From positions 1-50,223 of the forward strand of contig PKTH01000036.1 of assembly GCA_002869265.1 (NCBI GenBank): a DNA stretch of 50,223 nucleotides, written 5' to 3'. Of the stretch, positions 8,563 through 16,832 are shown piece after piece (position 1 is the first letter of the stretch; each line of letters opens with the position of its first letter). Below the pieces are notes generated by a model. It made no database searches. It was not told the DNA's origin and saw only the letters and a list, made by a program, of their open reading frames with translations. This DNA is from Candidatus Parcubacteria bacterium (lineage in GTDB: Bacteria; Patescibacteriota; Patescibacteriia; Patescibacteriales; BM507). The position numbers and the translations under genes are program-made.

Positions 8563-8598
8563 AAAAAAAGAACACTTTTTCAAAGTGTTCTTTTTTTT
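8563..8598. terminator. Bidirectional intrinsic terminator
   Basis: Stem AAGAACACTTT/AAAGTGTTCTT with loop TTC, flanked by A- and T-runs on both sides. It serves the exporter operon and the convergent gene at 8614-9267. Confidence 0.9.
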
Positions 8599-8613
8599 GT
8601 AAATTTGTCTAGG

Positions 8614-9267
8614 TTAGTTTACATCTGTAGAAACTGGGTAAAATCTTAATTGAACATGTTTTAGTCCATTGTTGTCATATTCCCAGAAATAGTCTTGTAA
8701 AGCCTCGTCGAATAAAGGGTATCTTTCAACCGTTCCATCGCCCTCTAGGTCAGCAAAGATATATAGCAGTTCTTTGCTTACGTTGGAAAATGAACTTTTA
8801 CCTTTTTTTCGGTTTAGCTCTAACTCTAACTCGGCAAGTGTGCACACCTCCTCTAGAGTGACTGCACCAGAAAGTGGATCTACAACCTCTTGCATAGCAC
8901 AAGTAGTCATAGTAGCATGTCCGCCTGGTTTACCTAGTGCTCTCGCATAAACACTGTAAGTAGTAAGACCATTGTTTTCTGGATCGGGGTTAGGTAGTTG
9001 AAATTTTGCTCCGTTACGATCTGTTCCATTGGCGTCTAGAACAGAGAATGTGTCACCTTCCGCTAGCATAATTTTTGTTTTACCCTCAAGATTTATAAAT
9101 ATTCTGTGTCCAGAATTTGCATCCATGCTAGCTGTTTTGCCCTTAGGGACTCCTATAAGGTTTAAATTATAGTGAGTGCCACTTGGTGCACCATTTCCAG
9201 CAAGGACTGGCATGATTGTTATGACCCCTAGTGAAAACACTAGAAGAAAGACAATAATTTTTTTCAT
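8614..9267 (-). CDS. Secreted protein of unknown function
   Basis: 217 aa. An N-terminal signal peptide (KK, hydrophobic core, cleavage near VLAGN around residue 24) shows export. The mature part begins GTHYNLNLIGV and contains GHRIFINLEGKTKIMLAEGDTF and VLDANGTDRNGAKFQLPNPDP, a module I have seen only in uncharacterised environmental proteins. The acidic Asp/Asn-rich turns could bind calcium, and a pair of cysteines (TTCAM, EVCTL) could form a disulfide. Own promoter at 9312-9340. Function unknown. Confidence 0.8.
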   Translation of the reverse strand: MKKIIVFLLVFSLGVITIMPVLAGNGAPSGTHYNLNLIGVPKGKTASMDANSGHRIFINLEGKTKIMLAEGDTFSVLDANGTDRNGAKFQLPNPDPENNGLTTYSVYARALGKPGGHATMTTCAMQEVVDPLSGAVTLEEVCTLAELELELNRKKGKSSFSNVSKELLYIFADLEGDGTVERYPLFDEALQDYFWEYDNNGLKHVQLRFYPVSTDVN

Positions 9268-9311
9268 AGATTTTTTCTTTAGTTAATTAAAGTTTATGAA
9301 AATAACACTAA

Positions 9312-9340
9312 ATATTAGTTCATCGAAGAATATTTGTCAA
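9312..9340 (-). promoter_or_regulatory. Sigma-70 promoter of the secreted-protein gene
   Basis: On the minus strand TTGACA, 17-base spacer, TAATAT. The -10 lies about 45 nt from the start codon. The rest of the 9268-9565 gap holds only this promoter and the DedA promoter. Confidence 0.8.
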
Positions 9341-9527
9341 GCAATAGGGGCAAAATTAAAATATTAGTCAGTATTAGTTGTATCCTTCATCAGCTGAAAA
9401 GTTATATATAATACCTAGCATTAGAATTAAAGACATTTGGTTTTATATTGCGAGTATTTTAGCTTACGTTTAAGAATCATAACCAAAAAGATAAGTGGTG
9501 CATTTCTATAGAATTATATCGTAAATT

Positions 9528-9536
9528 TGATATAGT
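9528..9536 (+). promoter_or_regulatory. Extended -10 promoter of the DedA gene
   Basis: TG-A-TATAGT. Downstream, AGGAG at 9543-9547 is spaced for the ATG at 9556, which opens a two-codon ORF (ATG ATT TAG) ending one base before the real DedA start at 9566; reinitiation is possible. Confidence 0.5.
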
Positions 9537-9565
9537 GTTATTAGGAGAAAATATTATGATTTAGT

Positions 9566-10165
9566 ATGTTAGGTGCCGGGCAAGACATATATTTATTTTT
9601 ACAACAACATGGTTACTGGATCATGTTGCCTTTGATGATAATTGAAGGGCCTATCGTAACAGTAGTAGCGGCGATGCTTTCAAGTCTTGGCGCTTTTAAT
9701 ATATATGTAGTTTTTGTTTTATCTATAATGGGTGATGTCGTTGGGGACGTCATTTTTTATTTTCTGGGATATATTTTTGGTTTACGTTTCGTTAAAAATT
9801 TCGGGAAGTATATAGGGGTAACAGAGAAGCTTGTTGATCAAATGGAAAAATATTTTATTCGACACGGGGGTAAAACTATTTTCGCAGTTAAGGCGACCAC
9901 CGGCCTTTGTTGGGCGACATTTACGGCTGCTGGAATAATAAAAATGAGATTTTATAAGTTTATAAAGTATTCTCTTCTTGGTGGTTTCGTCTGGAGTGGT
10001 TTTTTGGTCGCGATGGGATATTTTTATGGCTATCTTTGGAGGGAAATAACGGTTTATATTGAATGGGTGGGTTGGATAATTTTTGTGCTTACAGTAATGT
10101 CAATTATTGTGATTAGTTTTTATAAAAAACAGAGGGGCAAAAAGATTTTTTTGGAAAGGCTGTAA
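9566..10165 (+). CDS. DedA/SNARE-associated family membrane protein
   Basis: 199 aa. Marks of the family: an N-terminal re-entrant region with MIIEGPIVTVVAAML, GDVVGDVIFYFLGYIFG in the middle, and FAVKATTGLCWATFTAAGIIKMRFYKF where other members have RFxPGxR and GxxxM segments. DedA proteins act in the inner membrane, several as undecaprenyl-phosphate or phospholipid flippases. The arginine of the usual RF.P.R motif appears as lysine (VKATTG), so this is a diverged branch. Monocistronic, with a terminator at 10211-10236. Confidence 0.85.
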   Translation: MLGAGQDIYLFLQQHGYWIMLPLMIIEGPIVTVVAAMLSSLGAFNIYVVFVLSIMGDVVGDVIFYFLGYIFGLRFVKNFGKYIGVTEKLVDQMEKYFIRHGGKTIFAVKATTGLCWATFTAAGIIKMRFYKFIKYSLLGGFVWSGFLVAMGYFYGYLWREITVYIEWVGWIIFVLTVMSIIVISFYKKQRGKKIFLERL

Positions 10166-10210
10166 TGTTAAATTTGAAGCTTGACTCGGGTTGTATTAAT
10201 TGGCTTAACA

Positions 10211-10236
10211 AAATAGACCAAATAGGTCTATTTTTT
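10211..10236 (+). terminator. Intrinsic terminator after DedA
   Basis: Stem AAATAGACC/GGTCTATTT, loop AAATA, then a T-run. Confidence 0.85.
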
Positions 10237-10270
10237 AATTTAAAATTAATGTATTATTTATAAAATTGTA

Positions 10271-11740
10271 ATGATAGCTAATAGGGCAATTATAATAATC
10301 AGTCCAATGTTTTTATCAAAAGACTCAAAAATAGAATACATTTTTATCCATGGCTATACTGGGGGGCCAACGGATTTTAATGGGTTTCCAGAGTTTTTGA
10401 GCAATCGATACGGCGTAGACGTTAAGGTGCCTCTTTTGCTTGGTCATGGGACAGATGTGTCAGATCTGGATGGAGTAGAGTTCGATGATTACATAAAACA
10501 ACTTAAAGAAATAATTGAAATTGATCTAGAAAAATATGAAAAAGTATTTTTAGTTGGTGTCTCCCTGGGCGCTATTTTGGCCCTGGATCTGGCCTCAGAA
10601 TATCCAGTTTCAGGAGTTCTAAATATAAACCTACCGACACGTTTACGTTTCCCATTAAATTTTCCGGGACTGTATTCACTGAGACATTTTAAAAAATATT
10701 GGCCAAAGGTATTTTTAGAAGAAGAACTAGCCATGAAAAATGGTACAACATATTATCCCCATATGAATATCAGGGGGCTAAAACTTATAAAAGACGGAAA
10801 GAAATTACTTAGAAAAAAATTAGGAAATATAAGGGCTCCAGTTTATTCTGTGCACTCTGTTTATGATAGGATAGGTAGCTATAAAGCATTGTTCGATTTA
10901 GATAAAAAAATTAAATCACCTCATAGGAAAATGCTTTTTACTGAAAAAATTCATAATGTATTTTTCATGAAAGATAGTCATGGATTTTACGCAAACCTAG
11001 CTGAGTATTTTGAGAATGAGCAGGACATAAGCACAAGAAGAAAAGTGGCCGCCATAGTTCCTGCATACAACGAAGAAGAAAATATAGCAGGTGTTTTAAA
11101 GGTCTTAAAAAATGTTTCAAAACTAGATGAGATAATAGTTGTCGATGACGCTTCTACAGACAACACCGGTGAGGTTGTTTTAGCTTTTGATGAAGTAAAA
11201 TATTTCAGAAATGAAGTAAATAGTGGAAAAGCTTTTTCTATGCAAAGAGGGGTGAATGGCACAGACGCCGATATTATATTTTTCTGTGATGCTGACTTAA
11301 AAAAACTTACTCCTGAAATTGTAAATTCAATAATAGAACCGGTTTTTAATGAACGATATGATATGTTTGTAGGCTTAAGAAATAATTTAACTCAAAAAAT
11401 GATAAAACTGTTTGCACTAAATTCTGGTGAGCGGGCGATAACCAGAGAGATGTGGGAAATGATTCCGGATAAATTCAAATATCGCTATCGAATTGAAGTC
11501 GGTATGAATTATTTTGTTCAGACCTATGGGAGAGGTTTTGGTTCTAAAAAGTTCGACTATTATCAAACTTTTAAAGAGAAAAAATATGGACTACTTAAAG
11601 GTGAATTACTGCGTTGGTGGATGTATCTGGATGTGTTGGTTGCCTATTTTCTTACCTTTGAAGATTATTTAACTAAATTATCAAAGAAAGATTTATTTTC
11701 TTCTTTCAAAATATTTGACTTATGGGGGCATAAGCGCTAG
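10271..11740 (+). CDS. Fusion: alpha/beta hydrolase plus family 2 glycosyltransferase
   Basis: 489 aa. Residues 20-250 form a carboxylesterase-type alpha/beta hydrolase: the HGYTGG oxyanion loop (27-32), nucleophile elbow GVSLG with Ser98, and likely Asp199 (VYDRIG) and His228 (KIHN). Residues 258-489 form a GT-A glycosyltransferase: VPAYNEEE (263-270), VVDDAS (290-295), and FCDADL (338-343) holding the DAD metal-binding triad. No stop or frameshift separates them. The pairing suggests one protein that both transfers a sugar and removes or exchanges an acyl group on an envelope lipid or glycan; this is inference. An alternative ATG at 10307 would trim 12 residues. No signal peptide, so cytoplasmic. 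Confidence 0.85.
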   Translation: MIANRAIIIISPMFLSKDSKIEYIFIHGYTGGPTDFNGFPEFLSNRYGVDVKVPLLLGHGTDVSDLDGVEFDDYIKQLKEIIEIDLEKYEKVFLVGVSLGAILALDLASEYPVSGVLNINLPTRLRFPLNFPGLYSLRHFKKYWPKVFLEEELAMKNGTTYYPHMNIRGLKLIKDGKKLLRKKLGNIRAPVYSVHSVYDRIGSYKALFDLDKKIKSPHRKMLFTEKIHNVFFMKDSHGFYANLAEYFENEQDISTRRKVAAIVPAYNEEENIAGVLKVLKNVSKLDEIIVVDDASTDNTGEVVLAFDEVKYFRNEVNSGKAFSMQRGVNGTDADIIFFCDADLKKLTPEIVNSIIEPVFNERYDMFVGLRNNLTQKMIKLFALNSGERAITREMWEMIPDKFKYRYRIEVGMNYFVQTYGRGFGSKKFDYYQTFKEKKYGLLKGELLRWWMYLDVLVAYFLTFEDYLTKLSKKDLFSSFKIFDLWGHKR

Positions 11741-11821
11741 TAATTATTTCTTTAGTATAAATTTATAGATAAATATTAAAAAACATATTACTAAACAAGT
11801 GAATTATTGTAATTTCTTAAA

Positions 11822-11847
11822 AAATAGCTAAAAATAGCTATTTTTTT
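11822..11847 (+). terminator. Intrinsic terminator after the hydrolase-glycosyltransferase gene
   Basis: Stem AAATAGCTA/TAGCTATTT, loop AAAA, followed by T7. Confidence 0.8.
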
Positions 11848-11897
11848 ATAAATATATTTTTTAGTTAGACTTATAAATCGAAATATTTGCCAATATT

Positions 11898-11906
11898 TGA
11901 TATAAT
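11898..11906 (+). promoter_or_regulatory. Extended -10 promoter of serS
   Basis: TG-A-TATAAT with a leader of about 110 nt before the ATG at 12024. I see no T-box elements or terminator hairpin in the leader. Confidence 0.6.
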
Positions 11907-12023
11907 TTTGACATTGTTATAGAATTATTAGAAGCATATACAGCGTAGAATAATTTGGAAAAAACATTTATATTGCTATTCGTGTATGTAAATTTTACAA
12001 TCATAAAAACTTAAGAAAATAAA

Positions 12024-13301
12024 ATGCTTGATAAAAAATTTATTAGAGAAAACATAGAATTAGTAAAAGAAAATTCAAAAAACAGGCTAGCAAATGTTGA
12101 TATTGACAACTTTGTCGCACTCGACAAAAGGGTTCGCGACCTGGAAAAAGAAATTAATGATTTGCGAGAGAGAAGAAATAAATCATCAAAGAAAAAACCA
12201 AGCCCAGAGGAAATTTTGGAAATGAAAGAAGTCGGCAAGAATATCAAGAAGTTAGAAGAAGAGAAAATAGAAAAAGAAACACAATTAAAAGAAATTTGGA
12301 TGGCCATCCCTAATATGACTCATAAGGATGTCCTTGTGAGCTTAGATGAAGAAGAAAATCCAGTAGTAGAAATTTTTCTCGAACCTACCAAATTTGATTT
12401 TGAAGCCCGTGATCACGTTAAGTTGTCAGAGATTAATGATCTTATTGATTTTAATCGAGCCACAAAAGTAAGCGGAGCAAAATTCTATTACCTGAAGAAT
12501 GAATTGGCTTTAATGGAATTTGCATTAATTCAGTATGCCCTTGAAGTCGTAACAAAGCATGGCTTTATACCATTTTCTACTCCCGATCTTGCAAAAAGAG
12601 AAGTTCTTGAAGGGTTGGGCTTTAACCCAAGGGGAGAGTCTACTCAAGTTTATAACATTGAAAACAATGATCTTTGTCTTGTGGGTACAGCCGAGATTAC
12701 CATGGGTGGCTATCACATGAACGAGATTTTAGAGAAGAAAGAATTGCCAAAGAAATATGTTGCAGTTTCTCATTGCTTTAGAACTGAGGCTGGGTCATAT
12801 TCTAAATTTTCAAAAGGAATATTTAGGGTGCACCAGTTTACAAAAGTCGAAATGTTTCAGTATGTTATACCTGAAAAAAGTGAAGAAGCACACAAAGAAT
12901 TGCTAGAAATTGAAAAAGAAATATTTATGGGACTTCAAATTCCGTTTAGAGTTGTTGACCATTGCACAGCAGACCTAGGGGCTCCTTCTATTAGAACTTT
13001 TGACCTAGAGGCTTGGATGCCAGGAAAACCAAACAAGGAAGGTGGGATGGGTGACTGGGCCGAGATAACATCAACCTCTAATTGCACGGACTATCAATCA
13101 AGGGGCTTGAATGTTAAGTATAAAAAAGAAAACAACGAAAAGGAATATTTGCATATGCTTAACGGGACTGCAGTTGCTGTAAGTAGGGCTCTTATTGCAA
13201 TAGTGGAAAATTTTCAGCAGGAAGATGGTAGTATTGAAATACCTAAAGTTCTCAAAAAGTATATGCCTGATAATTTGGAAAAAATATCAAGAAAAAAATA
13301 G
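12024..13301 (+). CDS. serS: Seryl-tRNA synthetase
   Basis: 425 aa, full length. The N-terminal coiled-coil arm (about residues 25-100, rich in Lys/Glu) binds the tRNA-Ser long variable arm. The class II core follows: TAEITMGGYH, motif 2 FRTEAGSYSKFSKGIFRVHQFTKVEMF, and motif 3 HMLNGTAVAVSRALIAIVENFQ. It charges tRNA-Ser, and tRNA-Sec in organisms that have it. Single-gene unit with standard-code reading throughout. No Shine-Dalgarno of note before the ATG. Confidence 0.98.
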   Translation: MLDKKFIRENIELVKENSKNRLANVDIDNFVALDKRVRDLEKEINDLRERRNKSSKKKPSPEEILEMKEVGKNIKKLEEEKIEKETQLKEIWMAIPNMTHKDVLVSLDEEENPVVEIFLEPTKFDFEARDHVKLSEINDLIDFNRATKVSGAKFYYLKNELALMEFALIQYALEVVTKHGFIPFSTPDLAKREVLEGLGFNPRGESTQVYNIENNDLCLVGTAEITMGGYHMNEILEKKELPKKYVAVSHCFRTEAGSYSKFSKGIFRVHQFTKVEMFQYVIPEKSEEAHKELLEIEKEIFMGLQIPFRVVDHCTADLGAPSIRTFDLEAWMPGKPNKEGGMGDWAEITSTSNCTDYQSRGLNVKYKKENNEKEYLHMLNGTAVAVSRALIAIVENFQQEDGSIEIPKVLKKYMPDNLEKISRKK

Positions 13302-13323
13302 AGTTGCCTTGTATAGTAAAAAG

Positions 13324-14502
13324 TTAATGGTTGTAAACTATTGTTCCTAGGCTATTTTCGCTAGGTCTTGTTTCGTTCTTGGTGCTAGTCAGGGGTAAAA
13401 CTTCAGAAAAGATATGTTCTGCATCGCCTTGTGTTAGGTTTGTGCAACCCGCACTGCGAACAGTCCCGAACTCGTCATGCCAGTATGTTCCATGGATTGC
13501 AAAAGAACCTTTGTAATACATTATCCAAGGAACATCAACTAAATTATATGTGTAAGGAACCAGAGGTGGCCCACCAGACATGCCACCTTTTTTTAGTTTT
13601 ACCCATATCCTGTAAGTCCCACGAACGGTTGGGGACCAGGCTCTGCCAGTCGAGACATATGTTGCAAAAACCGGTTCATTAAATTTGAATAATGTTAAAA
13701 CTTGTTTTTCAATATTTACGTCTACCCAGAATTCTCCTTCTTTAATTTCTTTAGGGATTTCTGGGTTTGATTCGGGAGTCGGCTGAGGGATGGCTTCTAC
13801 ATATGATGAATTTATAAAAGCTCCTGGGTATTGGCCACCGTCAATCATGTACCATAAATTACTGCCATTAAATAATGTTCCAGATTTTTCTTCTAAAACT
13901 TTAATTCTGTTTATGGTGTTTAAATATCCGAGAATTGATGAAGACGCGGTAGGGGATTCGTGCACTGGAACATCAGTGGTATTTATTTTTCCCCACCATC
14001 CTAAGTATTGCCACTTATTTGAGGTGGCTGTTTTTATTTTTTCATTATTTTCTGTATTTATCTCTGCCACAGGAATTTGTTCCAGATCATTAGAGTTTAT
14101 TCCTTGTGAATAATTTCTCATAACAAAAAATGCCGTTTTAGGATCTCCTAGGTATATAGCTTCGCCGTTACTTGGATTGATGTAGAATGCTTTTCCTAGA
14201 TCGTGAGGTTTTATTAATATCTTTCCCCAGAGTTTTTTTGGAAGATTTTCGCTCATAGAATCAAAGAACTCATTTGAGACTCCCAGGGAAAGATTTTTCA
14301 TAATATTTATAGCATCCCTTGGTCTGCCCAGATAATAACGATGAAGATCTTTCGGGTTTAGGTACCAGGCCTCACCGTTGTTGCTTGTGTCAAGAAGAAT
14401 TCTTCCTGAGAGACGGCTTGAAATGTTTTCTTCTGGAGTGGCAAAAGAGAAAATAGGGGACAATATCAGTAAGAATACAACCATTAAAATAGATTTTCGC
14501 AT
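13324..14502 (-). CDS. Secreted L,D-transpeptidase (YkuD) with duplicated N-terminal module and SH3-like domain
   Basis: 392 aa. Signal peptide (1-22). Two copies of a roughly 55-residue module follow (about 32-85 and 90-143), each with GeaWYlNP or GkAFYiNP, then yYLGrP/iYLGDP, then a helix; this duplicated module is frequent in Patescibacteria surface proteins. An SH3b-like region (about 170-235) precedes the YkuD domain (about 255-375), whose catalytic motif is HGTYWHDEFG ... SAGC with His337 and Cys353. Such enzymes make 3-3 peptidoglycan cross-links or attach proteins to the wall. Convergent with serS, only 22 nt apart, with no obvious hairpin between. Confidence 0.92.
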   Translation of the reverse strand: MRKSILMVVFLLILSPIFSFATPEENISSRLSGRILLDTSNNGEAWYLNPKDLHRYYLGRPRDAINIMKNLSLGVSNEFFDSMSENLPKKLWGKILIKPHDLGKAFYINPSNGEAIYLGDPKTAFFVMRNYSQGINSNDLEQIPVAEINTENNEKIKTATSNKWQYLGWWGKINTTDVPVHESPTASSSILGYLNTINRIKVLEEKSGTLFNGSNLWYMIDGGQYPGAFINSSYVEAIPQPTPESNPEIPKEIKEGEFWVDVNIEKQVLTLFKFNEPVFATYVSTGRAWSPTVRGTYRIWVKLKKGGMSGGPPLVPYTYNLVDVPWIMYYKGSFAIHGTYWHDEFGTVRSAGCTNLTQGDAEHIFSEVLPLTSTKNETRPSENSLGTIVYNH

Positions 14503-14696
14503 AATATTAATTTTACGTTAACATTAATATTTTATAATAATAAAATTAAAATAATATTAAGCTTTAAAGATAAATTACCTTTTTTACTGCTAACAGTAAT
14601 ATTTTTATTAATTTTTAATATTTTTTTAATTTTTATAATTTACTATTATTAGTATAAAATTATCCAAAAACATAAACTTATTAATAATTTAATCAT

Positions 14697-16712
14697 ATGA
14701 AAAAAATTATTTATTCTTTTGTTGTTATTTCCATGGTTTCACTTAGTTTACCCATCCCTTTTCAGACAAGTCCTGTTTTAGCAAATGGACAAATGTGTTA
14801 TGAGATTGGAGATGCACCAGATGGAGATGAATTTGCATCGATAGTTGTCGATTTTAGTCAAGGGGACCAATATGATGGTGATCCCGTAGATCCCGCTCGA
14901 TCAGTCCCTGAGCAAGGCTTGGCACTAGAGAATGGTGAAGATGTTACAAATTTCTTTAGCTTGGGATTTGGCGGGGAAATAATTGTACAGTTTAACTACC
15001 CAATCTATAATGGCACCGGAACAGATTTGAAAATAACTGAAGATACATGGGGGACATATCCTTTAGAAAAGGCAGAAGTTTTTGTTTCTCAGGATGGTCT
15101 TGTGTGGACTTCTCTTGGTTTTGCTGATAATACAAATTTAGTTGGTATACACACGACAAGCGAATTTGATTTGCCAGTCATGATGGAGTGGGCCAATTAT
15201 GTAAAAATAGTTGATGTAAGTATTTTAAGTGATTTTAGCACTAAGCCAAATGCAGATGGTTATGACCTTAATGCAGTTGAGGCTTTATATTCTGCTGTTC
15301 CGATACCGTGTGATTTTGATTATGCTTGTGGAGATGGTTTTTTATACCTAAACTCGAATGCTAGTTCTGTTTCTAGTGACCTTTATATTGTTAGTAGTAT
15401 TGATGGCTCAGCTGAATACAAAAAAACATATTACGGTAATTTTCAGAACACTCTTGCTGCTGATGTTGATGGTAATATATATTCAATTGATCGAGACACA
15501 TTAAAGATAATGCAATTAATGCCTGATGGCACAAGTTTGGAAATATCCCAAACAACCCTACCTGCTAGCGAAGGAACTTTAACAGTCGCCCCTGACAATA
15601 CTATGTATTTGGCATTAAATGATGAGCGATTATACTCGATTGATATAAATTCTGGCACTAGTACATTACTTGTGGATCTTACAGCAGAAGGTGTTGATGT
15701 CCAGGGGGGAGATATTGCAGTAAATTACAATAATTTAATGACGATAATAAACACTTCGGGTGAGGTTTGGACTGTTGAACTTGGAAATGGATATGCTGTA
15801 GATTTTCTTGGAAACATTGGTTCCTCTAGAATAACAGGGATGACAGTTATTGGAGATGTATATTATGTAACAAATGATACAAATGATAAAATATACACCT
15901 TTACTCATGCTGATCCAGTGGCTACTCAGTTGGGTGATTTTGGTTATAATTTTGGAAGTGGTGATGCAGCAAGTTGCGCCCCAGAAAGATTAGAAGCTGG
16001 CATAGAAATTGATAAATCTGCTGAAGGTTTTGGGGGAGATCCATTTGAAGTATTCTCCTCTGAAGAAGTTACTTATGTTTATGCCGTTACAAATACTGGT
16101 GAGCTTCCATTGTTTGACGTGGAGGTTAGTGATAATAAATGTTCTCCAGTTATTTACGATAGCGGTGATGACGGAAACAACAAGTTGGACATTAGTGAAA
16201 CCTGGAATTACTCCTGCGTAGTTGAAATGAACGAAGAGGGTTCTATTGAGAACATAGCAACTTCGACCGCAAATGATCCATTTGGAGTCGAAGTAAGTGA
16301 TAGTGATTCTTTTGTAACAGTCGTTAAGGGGCCTGGTTGCACCCTAACCCAGGGTTATTGGAAGACGCATGGTGATCCAGAAAATGAAAAAAAATACGAT
16401 TCTACTTGGGACGAGTATTTTGATAATTGGTATGAAGTTATTTGGACCGCACCTAAAGGTGGTAATGCATATTATATTTTAGCTCACCAATATATAGCTG
16501 CTCTTCTTAACTCAGAGACGGCGTTCGTTCCCGAGGAAGTACAAGAGGCTCTAGATGAAGCGGGATTATTACTACAGACTTATTCAGAAGAAGAAATCGG
16601 TGCCTTAAAGGGCAAAAATGGCAAAGAGTTAAGGTCAGAGTTTATTTATTTAGCTGGATTACTTGGAGGCTATAATGAAGGAATGACGGAAGTTCCACAT
16701 TGCTCAGAATAA
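14697..16712 (+). CDS. Large secreted multidomain surface protein
   Basis: 671 aa with a signal peptide ending near VLANG (about 30). Order: a beta-sandwich region with FGGEIIVQF and EVFVSQDGLVW (about 60-200); a propeller-like region of NHL/WD-type repeats (about 205-435: GDGFLYLNS, AADVDGNIYSID, VAPDNTMYLAL, DIAVNYNNLMTI); a DUF11-type domain (about 440-540: EVTYVYAVTNTGELPLFDVEVSDN); and a C-terminal module starting TLTQGYWKTHG (about 548 on), a motif recurrent in exported bacterial proteins. Probably cell-surface adhesion or binding. No sorting motif or C-terminal membrane anchor seen. The 14503-14696 gap holds only AT-rich promoter-like sequence. Confidence 0.82.
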   Translation: MKKIIYSFVVISMVSLSLPIPFQTSPVLANGQMCYEIGDAPDGDEFASIVVDFSQGDQYDGDPVDPARSVPEQGLALENGEDVTNFFSLGFGGEIIVQFNYPIYNGTGTDLKITEDTWGTYPLEKAEVFVSQDGLVWTSLGFADNTNLVGIHTTSEFDLPVMMEWANYVKIVDVSILSDFSTKPNADGYDLNAVEALYSAVPIPCDFDYACGDGFLYLNSNASSVSSDLYIVSSIDGSAEYKKTYYGNFQNTLAADVDGNIYSIDRDTLKIMQLMPDGTSLEISQTTLPASEGTLTVAPDNTMYLALNDERLYSIDINSGTSTLLVDLTAEGVDVQGGDIAVNYNNLMTIINTSGEVWTVELGNGYAVDFLGNIGSSRITGMTVIGDVYYVTNDTNDKIYTFTHADPVATQLGDFGYNFGSGDAASCAPERLEAGIEIDKSAEGFGGDPFEVFSSEEVTYVYAVTNTGELPLFDVEVSDNKCSPVIYDSGDDGNNKLDISETWNYSCVVEMNEEGSIENIATSTANDPFGVEVSDSDSFVTVVKGPGCTLTQGYWKTHGDPENEKKYDSTWDEYFDNWYEVIWTAPKGGNAYYILAHQYIAALLNSETAFVPEEVQEALDEAGLLLQTYSEEEIGALKGKNGKELRSEFIYLAGLLGGYNEGMTEVPHCSE

Positions 16713-16729
16713 AGAAAAATAAATTTTAA

Positions 16730-16762
16730 AAAACAGACCTTGAAAAACAAGGTTTGTTTTTT
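16730..16762 (+). terminator. Intrinsic terminator after the surface protein
   Basis: Stem AAAACAGACCTTG/CAAGGTTTGTTTT with one wobble, loop AAAAA, T-run. Confidence 0.88.
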
Positions 16763-16807
16763 ATATCAGATTAATATAATATTGTAATCTTTTTTTAATA
16801 ATATTTT

Positions 16808-16816
16808 TGCTATAAT
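16808..16816 (+). promoter_or_regulatory. Extended -10 promoter of the hydrolase-M23 gene
   Basis: TG-C-TATAAT, with about 10 nt of leader before the ATG at 16833. Confidence 0.6.
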
Positions 16817-16832
16817 TTAATAAAAATTATGT

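Noticed and set aside
11907-12023. T-box or other tRNA-sensing leader for serS (and the leader of hisS)
   Set aside because: No specifier loop, T-box core or terminator is visible in either leader.
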